14,334 bases of DNA from Clostridia bacterium (GTDB taxonomy: Bacteria > Bacillota > Clostridia > Clostridiales > Clostridiaceae), in NCBI GenBank assembly GCA_009930125.1, contig RZYZ01000027.1, positions 1 through 14,334 of the forward strand, written 5' to 3'. A program made the translations under genes and the position numbers. Shown here in pieces: positions 6,238 through 11,217 of this stretch; the stretch's first letter is position 1, and the number at the start of each line of letters is the position of its first letter. The notes below the pieces were generated by a model. That model ran no database searches and had not been told where the DNA came from. It was given only the letters and a program-made list of their open reading frames with translations.

Positions 6238-6243
6238 CAGCAG

Positions 6244-6795
6244 TTATTTTGATATGACGTTGGGATCTTTCAGTGGTATGGTGGCCACAACGGAATCCTT
6301 TCTGAAGTTAAAGTTCTTCCAGAGCTGAAACCTGTCGACTCTGAACTTACTGCCGGTATTCTTTCTCAATACATTCTGATAGCTTGCCAGGTCCTTTGTG
6401 ATTCCTCCGTTGAAGAGGACCAGCTGAACGGAATCCTTCGATTCGATTTCCTCTTCCTCTCGCACTTTGAATCCGTGGAGTCCAAGCATGGTATTGAAAT
6501 TACGGGAGAGGCTTTTCACATATCCGAAATTACTTACATCAAGGCCGATGGTCCTGGTGCTTTCATCAAAGGACAGATTTCCCTGCACATCGATTTTGAA
6601 GTAGCGGATGGGTCTTGAGATATCAGTGATGATGTCTTCAAGCTTCGCAAGATCCGGATCTTCGATGGTTTCCAGCACAACACCGTAAAATGAGGTTTTC
6701 TTTTTCGGTTTTATTTTTTTTATGAGATTTCTGGTGGAACTTTCAATGACTTTCCCTGATTCCTTGTCCAGAAGTGCTACGAGATAATATTTCAT
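6244..6795 (-). CDS. Uncharacterised protein, possibly a catalytically dead 2H phosphoesterase (LigT-like)
   Basis: A 183-residue soluble protein with no signal peptide or membrane segment. The N-terminus MKYYLVALLDKESGKVIE followed by a basic helix resembles clostridial LigT/2'-5' RNA ligase-like proteins. The later blocks EDPDLAKLEDIITDI, GYVKSLSRNFNTMLGLHGF and the end FRVDRFQLWKN also fit that fold. True 2H enzymes have two H-x-T/S motifs. At the places where I would align them, the sequence reads YGV (37-39) and QLV (124-126), so neither catalytic His is present. The alignment is from memory, so fold assignment is inferred. GGAGG lies 9 bases before the start and an extended -10 promoter is upstream. 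It is monocistronic, between murA (divergent) and the primosome operon, which gives no functional hint. Confidence 0.6.
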   Translation of the reverse strand: MKYYLVALLDKESGKVIESSTRNLIKKIKPKKKTSFYGVVLETIEDPDLAKLEDIITDISRPIRYFKIDVQGNLSFDESTRTIGLDVSNFGYVKSLSRNFNTMLGLHGFKVREEEEIESKDSVQLVLFNGGITKDLASYQNVLRKNTGSKFRVDRFQLWKNFNFRKDSVVATIPLKDPNVISK

Positions 6796-6825
6796 CTACT
6801 GCTGCCTCCGCATGTGTTTTTTTTC

Positions 6826-6834
6826 ATTATATCA
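6826..6834 (-). promoter_or_regulatory. Extended -10 promoter of the 2H-like gene
   Basis: On the minus strand the sequence reads TGATATAAT, a perfect -10 with TGn extension, about 30 bases upstream of the start codon at 6795. No good -35 is present. Confidence 0.55.
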
Positions 6835-6944
6835 TAACTTGCTGACTCTGTTGTCTATTGTCTGCTCTTCGAGGAGTCGTCATCTGGTCTATTTTGTGAA
6901 CGTTGGCCGGTTCCAGGGTGAGAGGAATCCGTGAGGCACTGAAA

Positions 6945-7055
6945 ATGCTGGCTTGCAGCGATTCAGGCACCTGCAGTAAAGATTGCAATAAATGCAAGTA
7001 TACGATGAAGATTTATGATATAATATATTGTGGTAATTCATCATGGGATGATTGA
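6945..7055 (+). CDS. Possible small Cys-rich peptide, 36 residues
   Basis: Within the 359-base gap between the divergent 2H-like gene and murA there is an open frame starting ATG 6945, with GAGG about 8 bases upstream. The peptide has five Cys in 36 residues, four of them in CSDSGTCSKDCNKC (C-x5-C-x3-C-x2-C), a spacing that could bind metal. Against it, the extended -10 box assigned to murA lies inside the frame (7016-7024), and no family is recognised. It may be a chance frame or a decayed gene. I see nothing else coding in this gap. Confidence 0.25.
   Translation: MLACSDSGTCSKDCNKCKYTMKIYDIIYCGNSSWDD
7016..7024 (+). promoter_or_regulatory. Extended -10 promoter of murA
   Basis: TGATATAAT, identical to the boxes before the esterase and the 2H-like gene. 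No convincing -35 is seen. Transcription from here would give a leader of about 120 bases before murA. The leader holds only a weak GATGA/TCATC pairing, with no recognised riboswitch. Confidence 0.55.
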
Positions 7056-7154
7056 AGAGAAGGCTTGAATGTCATCAGATTTGGAAAGAACAGAAGAAGG
7101 TGCCCATGCCTCGGAAAGAGCCTGATAAGAGTATGAATGATAAAGGTGGAATAT

Positions 7155-8414
7155 ATGGAAAAATTAATAATAATCGGTGGTCATAAATTACATGGAGAAG
7201 TGGAAATCAGCGGTGCCAAAAACGCAGCTGTTGCAATACTTCCAGCGGCACTCATGGTGGCCAATGGAATCAGTGAAATAGAAAACATACCAGACATTGA
7301 CGATGTGCACTGTCTGGAAAGAATCATAGAATCTGTAGGTGGGAAAATCGTGAAAAACGGGACCACCTATTCCGTCGACTGCACAGGAGATCTGAAAGTC
7401 GTTGCGGATACGGAAGATGTGAGAAAGATGAGAGCGTCCTACTACCTGGTGGGCGCACTGCTCGGCAGATACAAGAGTGCAAAGGTGGAGCTTCCCGGAG
7501 GATGCGCCATCGGCGTCAGACCCATGGATCAGCACATCAAGGGCTTTGAAGCGCTGGGAGCAAAAGTGACCATGGACCATGGTTCCATCACCGCCAAAGC
7601 GGACAGACTCATCGGAGCGAACATCTTTTTTGATGTGGTCTCAGTGGGCGCAACCATCAATGTCATGCTGGCAGCAACCCTTGCCGAAGGGCAGACAGTT
7701 CTGGAAAATGTGGCCAGAGAGCCCCATGTGGTGGATGTGGCAAACTTCCTCAACACCATGGGTGCAGACATCAAGGGAGCTGGTACCGATGTGATCCGAA
7801 TCAATGGTGTCAAGGAACTGAAGGGCTGCACATACAGCGTGATTCCGGATCAGATCGAAGCGGGAACCTACATGATTGCCGCTGCAGCCTGCGGTGGTGA
7901 AGTGACCATCAAGAACATCATTCCAAAGCATATGGAATCCATTTCCGCGAAACTGGAGGAAATGGGAGTAGTCATAAAGGAATATGATGACAGTCTGGTG
8001 ATCCTATCAGATCCGGAGAACCTCAAATCCTGTAATGTGAAGACCTCACCTTATCCAGGGTTCCCTACAGATGTGCAGCAGCCCATGGGTGTACTCATGA
8101 GTATCGCCAAGGGAAGAAGCATCATCAATGAAAGCATCTGGGAATCCAGATTCAAACATATGGATGAACTGAAGAAGATGGGCGCCTGTGTCCTTGTGGA
8201 AGGAAGAACGGCAATCATCGAAGGTGTGGAGAAACTATCCGGTGCCAATGTCAGAGCTACGGATCTGAGAGCGGGGGCGGCCATGGTCATTGCTGGGCTG
8301 ATTGCAGAAGGAAAGACGGAAATCAGTGACGTGGAGCATATCTATAGAGGATATCCGAATATTGAACAGAAGTTCAGAGAGCTGGGTGCTGAAATTTCCG
8401 TCGAAAAGTGCTAG
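7155..8414 (+). CDS. murA: UDP-N-acetylglucosamine 1-carboxyvinyltransferase (MurA)
   Basis: A 419-residue cytosolic enzyme that transfers enolpyruvate from PEP to UDP-GlcNAc, the first committed step of peptidoglycan synthesis. The catalytic pair Lys22-Asn23 (GAKNAA) is present. The loop LPGGCAIGVRP carries the reactive Cys117, the fosfomycin target, so it is a Cys-type rather than an Asp-type enzyme. Also present are the general base Asp306 in FPTDVQQP, Arg372 in DLRAGAA and Arg398 in HIYRGY. The length matches the family. The ATG at 7155 is chosen because AGGTGG lies 5-6 bases upstream and the protein then begins at the usual position. An in-frame ATG at 7137 would add six residues and has a poor ribosome site. 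walJ follows 13 bases after the stop, probably in one transcript. Confidence 0.96.
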   Translation: MEKLIIIGGHKLHGEVEISGAKNAAVAILPAALMVANGISEIENIPDIDDVHCLERIIESVGGKIVKNGTTYSVDCTGDLKVVADTEDVRKMRASYYLVGALLGRYKSAKVELPGGCAIGVRPMDQHIKGFEALGAKVTMDHGSITAKADRLIGANIFFDVVSVGATINVMLAATLAEGQTVLENVAREPHVVDVANFLNTMGADIKGAGTDVIRINGVKELKGCTYSVIPDQIEAGTYMIAAAACGGEVTIKNIIPKHMESISAKLEEMGVVIKEYDDSLVILSDPENLKSCNVKTSPYPGFPTDVQQPMGVLMSIAKGRSIINESIWESRFKHMDELKKMGACVLVEGRTAIIEGVEKLSGANVRATDLRAGAAMVIAGLIAEGKTEISDVEHIYRGYPNIEQKFRELGAEISVEKC

Positions 8415-8427
8415 GAAGTGTAAATAT

Positions 8428-9216
8428 ATGATTTTTTGCTCATTGTACAGCGGTTCCAGCGGAAACAGTATTTTCATCGGTTCGGATAAAACGAAGATAC
8501 TTGTGGATGCGGGACTGACTGGAAAAAGTATCATCAGTGCGCTGGATAATATCGGAGAAGATCCCTCGGAGCTGAATGGGATTCTGATCACCCATGAACA
8601 TAGTGATCATGTGAAAGGCGCAGGCATACTGTCCAGAAAATTTGACCTTCCGATCTATGCCAATGAGAAAACATGGGTGGCCATGGAAAAATGTCTAGGC
8701 ACGATCAAGCCTCATAATATAAAGATTGTGGAGAAGGATTTCACCATACAGGATATGGAGATCTCCTCTTTCAGAGTACCCCATGATGCGGTTGCCTGTA
8801 GAGGGTACACCGTCACTCAGGGTGGAAAGAAAATAAGCATCGCCACAGACATCGGTGTGTTCACGGAAGAAATCAGAAACAGCATTCTGGAGTCCGATCT
8901 GGTGCTTCTGGAAAGCAATCATGATATCGAGATGCTGAAATTCGGGCCCTATCCCTATGACCTGAAGAGAAGAGTACTGAGCGAGGTAGGGCATCTCTCC
9001 AATGTGGATGCGGGAAAAGCCGCGCTGGAAATTCTGAAATACGGAAAAAAGAAAATCGTCCTGGGTCATCTTTCCGGAACCAATAATGTTCCGGAGCTTG
9101 CTTTTAAGACCGTGGAGAACATCTTCCTGGAAGAGAAGCTGTCCATAGGTCCCGGGCAGGATGTGGATCTTGCGCTGGCAAGCAGAATCAGACCCTCCAG
9201 TTATACGGAGGTGTAA
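8428..9216 (+). CDS. walJ: WalJ/YycJ-type MBL-fold metallohydrolase
   Basis: A 262-residue metallo-beta-lactamase-fold protein. In Firmicutes this family (YycJ/WalJ) is associated with the WalRK cell-wall regulon, and a 5'-3' exonuclease activity has been reported. The start matches the family (MIFCSLYSGSSGNS). Metal ligands visible are THEHSDH (His56, His58, Asp60, His61), ATD (Asp141), SNHD (164-166) and LGHLS (His214). The length is typical. The ATG at 8428 has an AGGAAG-type site about 9 bases upstream. An in-frame TTG at 8302 lies inside murA and is rejected. The walRK genes that usually precede it in Bacilli are absent; murA stands there instead. The next gene starts directly after the stop, so the two are co-transcribed and probably coupled. 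Confidence 0.93.
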   Translation: MIFCSLYSGSSGNSIFIGSDKTKILVDAGLTGKSIISALDNIGEDPSELNGILITHEHSDHVKGAGILSRKFDLPIYANEKTWVAMEKCLGTIKPHNIKIVEKDFTIQDMEISSFRVPHDAVACRGYTVTQGGKKISIATDIGVFTEEIRNSILESDLVLLESNHDIEMLKFGPYPYDLKRRVLSEVGHLSNVDAGKAALEILKYGKKKIVLGHLSGTNNVPELAFKTVENIFLEEKLSIGPGQDVDLALASRIRPSSYTEV

Positions 9217-9217
9217 C

Positions 9218-9403
9218 ATGAAGATATTTTACAGCTGTCTTGAAGATTATGACATGGCCATAGATGATTTCATCTTAGAATTTGAAACCTTCCCTGTAAT
9301 AGAGAAGGATGAGGACCACGTATGTGACTACTGCAAAGAAAGGTCTGCCTATCGTCTCCGAAAGATGGAAGATGTAGCGGATCATAGCGATGACATGGTA
9401 TAA
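9218..9403 (+). CDS. Small CxxH/CxxC-family protein (BA_5709-like)
   Basis: A 61-residue protein. Its middle, IDDFILEFETFPVIEK, matches the DEYETFPIL-type core of the short CxxH/CxxC proteins found next to yycJ and rlmH in Bacilli. The second metal motif is intact as CDYC (Cys36, Cys39). The first, normally CxxH, reads CLED (Cys7 to Asp10), so the His is replaced by Asp. The acidic tail beyond residue 50 is longer than I recall for the family. The start is firm, with GGAGGTG ending 4 bases before the ATG. It begins 1 base after the walJ stop, so it is surely in the same transcript. The function is unknown; zinc binding is a fair guess from the cysteines. The family assignment is from memory and supported by position. 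Confidence 0.75.
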   Translation: MKIFYSCLEDYDMAIDDFILEFETFPVIEKDEDHVCDYCKERSAYRLRKMEDVADHSDDMV

Positions 9404-9404
9404 T
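9396..9404 (+). promoter_or_regulatory. Extended -10 promoter for the SEC-C gene
   Basis: TGGTATAAT is a perfect -10 with TGn, lying across the stop codon (9401-9403) of the upstream gene and 39 bases before the SEC-C start. No good -35 is seen. Confidence 0.45.
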
Positions 9405-9442
9405 GACAAAGCATTATTACAAAGTTTGAAGGAGAATAGAAC

Positions 9443-9946
9443 ATGAATTTATACAAAAGCTGGAATGACATGGTTGTAGACTATGTGAAGACAAAGGGAG
9501 AAAAAGCATTCTGGGAGGAATACTCCAAGGTGGAAGGCGGAATCTACAGAAAGATTCTGGACAATCCAAATGAGAAATTCACTTATAAAATCAGTGATCT
9601 TGCAAAAGAGATGAAGACAACAGACGAATTCGTCATGGGATTCACAGATGGAGTCAATGATTCTCTCAATACACAGCTGGACCTTGAAAACATCGGTGCG
9701 GAGGATGAGATCACACTGGATATCAATCTGGAGAAGCTGTATTACAACATGCTGGATGCGAAAGCGGATTATCTCTATGAGATTCCAGCCTGGGAAACTA
9801 TTCTGACTGAAGAGAAAAGAGAAGAGATTCAGAAGGAACTGAAGGATTCCAGAACCGTAAGAAATGAGAATAAGATTGGAAGAAACGATCCGTGTCCATG
9901 CGGAAGCGGCAAGAAGTACAAAAAGTGCTGCGGTAAGGTTTCTTAG
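9443..9946 (+). CDS. SEC-C motif protein
   Basis: A 167-residue soluble protein ending in a textbook SEC-C zinc motif, RNDPCPCGSGKKYKKCCG (about 147-164). The ligands are Cys151, Cys153, Cys162 and Cys163, the same module found at the end of SecA. The rest is acidic and mostly helical (MNLYKSWNDMVVDYVKTKGE at the start) and I do not recognise a named domain in it. Such small SEC-C proteins are common in clostridia and of unknown function; the motif is thought to mediate zinc-dependent binding to ribosomes or proteins, as in SecA. AAGGAG lies 8 bases before the ATG. It has a likely promoter of its own overlapping the previous stop, and a strong terminator after it. Confidence 0.9.
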   Translation: MNLYKSWNDMVVDYVKTKGEKAFWEEYSKVEGGIYRKILDNPNEKFTYKISDLAKEMKTTDEFVMGFTDGVNDSLNTQLDLENIGAEDEITLDINLEKLYYNMLDAKADYLYEIPAWETILTEEKREEIQKELKDSRTVRNENKIGRNDPCPCGSGKKYKKCCGKVS

Positions 9947-9976
9947 TTCCTATATGAATGAGTAGGATTTGTTTGG

Positions 9977-10010
9977 AAGACTTCGTGACTTATGGAACGA
10001 AGTCTTTTTT
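9977..10010 (+). terminator. Rho-independent terminator after the SEC-C gene
   Basis: Perfect 10-bp stem AAGACTTCGT (9977-9986) with ACGAAGTCTT (9997-10006), a 10-base loop, then a T-run continuing as TTTTTTCTTTTC. It probably ends the murA-walJ-CxxC-SEC-C group. Confidence 0.9.
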
Positions 10011-10049
10011 CTTTTCTTAAGTTTTTCTAAAGAAAAGCGCTTTTTTCTT
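10011..10049 (+). repeat. Overlapping A/T-rich inverted repeats upstream of the lipoprotein gene
   Basis: CTTTTCTT (10011-10018) can pair with AAGAAAAG (10030-10037), while AAGAAAA (10030-10036) can instead pair with TTTTCTT (10043-10049). The second contains the perfect palindrome AAAAGCGCTTTT (10033-10044). The two pairings exclude each other. Low-complexity purine/pyrimidine runs can give this by chance. In the rest of the gap (10050-10123) I see no convincing promoter. Confidence 0.3.
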
Positions 10050-10123
10050 TTTTGATACCATTTGAATCTTTCCGGAGCGTATTATGGTAGGTAATGATGC
10101 CAAGAGGGAGAGGAGCACAGAAA

Positions 10124-10747
10124 ATGATGGGTAAACGTATACGGAATCAGACAGCACTGGCAGGTTTTCTCGTCCTTCTTCTGGTTTTCCTGACTGCCTG
10201 TGGAAATAATCAGAGGGAGCCGCCTGAAAGTCCTTTGAATCACGAGGGTCTCCAGGAAGAGGAAGAGACGGAAAAGTACAGAGCGTTCAGAAGCAGCTCA
10301 GGGAAACTCTCCGTGCTTGCTACGGATCTCTGGGAAGAGGAAGAGACGCTTCATGAGGAGTCAGACCTTTCCTTATATAATGAAGCGTATCAGTCCTACC
10401 TCATCACGCTTACAGACGATAAGGAAAAATTTCCGGACGAACTGGATATGGATTCCTACAGTGAACGCATTGGAGCAGCTGTCATGAAGGATCTGATAAA
10501 GCCGAGGATGACAGAAACTGAAATGGTGGAGATCGATGGCCTTGGAGGCAGAAAGTTTAAGGTGGAAGGAAAAATCGATGATGTTTCCGTGACCTATGCT
10601 TTCCTCATACTGGAAAGTGAGAAGGAATATGTTCAGGTGATTGCGTGGAGCTTCACGGAGAATATAGAAAATAATGCTGCCTATTACGACAGGATCATCG
10701 AATCTGTAAAGTGGCATGAGGTGGAAAATAATGAGAACGGAAATTGA
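10124..10747 (+). CDS. Predicted lipoprotein of unknown function
   Basis: A 207-residue exported protein. Residues 1-25 are a lipoprotein signal: basic start MMGKRIR, hydrophobic stretch FLVLLLVFL, and lipobox LTAC with Cys26 as the lipidated residue. A polar, Glu-rich spacer follows (about 27-50), then a globular domain whose end (YAFLILESEKEYVQVIAW and YYDRIIESVKWHE) resembles PsbP/DcrB-like folds. That resemblance is weak. The ATG at 10124 is chosen because AGGAG lies 8 bases upstream; an in-frame ATG at 10094 lacks a good site. The 3' end overlaps rlmH by 17 bases, so the two are translated from one message. It would sit on the outer face of the membrane. No partner is obvious apart from the envelope gene two positions downstream. 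Confidence 0.85.
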   Translation: MMGKRIRNQTALAGFLVLLLVFLTACGNNQREPPESPLNHEGLQEEEETEKYRAFRSSSGKLSVLATDLWEEEETLHEESDLSLYNEAYQSYLITLTDDKEKFPDELDMDSYSERIGAAVMKDLIKPRMTETEMVEIDGLGGRKFKVEGKIDDVSVTYAFLILESEKEYVQVIAWSFTENIENNAAYYDRIIESVKWHEVENNENGN

Positions 10748-11183
10748 CATCATTGCTGTGGGAAAGCTCAAGGAGAACTACCTGAGAAGCGCTCAGAAAA
10801 GTCTGCTCAAGCTGCTGAGTCACAGAGCCAGAATCAGCGTCATTGAAATAAAAGACGAAAAGACGAAAGAAGGAGCTTCGCTGAAAGAGCTGGAGCGTGT
10901 GAAGAATCTTGAAGGTAAGAGCATACTGAAGCATCTGGATTCAAGGGGAAAGATCATCGCCATGGATCTCAGAGGGAAAAAGACCAACAGCGATGCACTG
11001 AAGAAGATGCTGGAAATGGAGGCGATGGACGGGCAGAAAATCCAGTTCATCATCGGAGGCAGTCTGGGCATTTCTGAAGAAGTGCTGGATATGGCGAACA
11101 GAAGGATTTCCTTTGGCGACATGACTTATCCGCATCAGCTCTTCAGAGTGATGCTGCTGGAAGAACTGACCAAATCGATCTAA
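10731..11183 (+). CDS. rlmH: 23S rRNA (pseudouridine-1915-N3)-methyltransferase RlmH, C-terminally short
   Basis: A 150-residue SPOUT (knotted) methyltransferase that methylates pseudouridine 1915 in helix 69 of 23S rRNA using SAM. Family features are the start EIDIIAVGKLKENYLR, the SAM-binding knot IQFIIGGSLGIS (about 103-114) and MTYPHQLFRVMLLEE near the end. The usual family length is about 155-160, closing with a conserved tail of the type YRAFKIxRGExYHK. Here the sequence stops as LTKSI, without that tail, which contributes to the active site of the partner subunit. The next bases in another frame encode KGEP, a possible remnant. The ATG at 10731 has GAGGTGG 6 bases upstream and matches the family start. 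It overlaps the lipoprotein gene by 17 bases. Identity is sure; activity is doubtful. Confidence 0.93.
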   Translation: MRTEIDIIAVGKLKENYLRSAQKSLLKLLSHRARISVIEIKDEKTKEGASLKELERVKNLEGKSILKHLDSRGKIIAMDLRGKKTNSDALKKMLEMEAMDGQKIQFIIGGSLGISEEVLDMANRRISFGDMTYPHQLFRVMLLEELTKSI

Positions 11184-11196
11184 GGGAGAACCCTTA
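11181..11196 (+). repeat. Hairpin containing the rlmH stop codon
   Basis: TAAGGG (11181-11186) and CCCTTA (11191-11196) form a perfect 6-bp stem with loop AGAA. The first three bases are the rlmH stop codon. No T-run follows, so it is not a terminator. Confidence 0.55.
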
Positions 11197-11217
11197 ATAG
11201 AAGGAGAGAGAACAGAC

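Noticed and set aside
6900..7000. Small RNA such as SRP RNA or 6S RNA in the gap before murA
   Set aside because: The conserved SRP tetraloop and helix sequence and the long open bubble of 6S RNA were not found.
7025..7154. Riboswitch or structured leader upstream of murA
   Set aside because: Only one weak five-base pairing was found, with no conserved motif of a known riboswitch.
10033..10044. AAAAGCGCTTTT as a catabolite (CcpA cre) site
   Set aside because: The core AARCGYT fits, but the flanking TG and CA of the cre consensus are absent, so the match is too weak.
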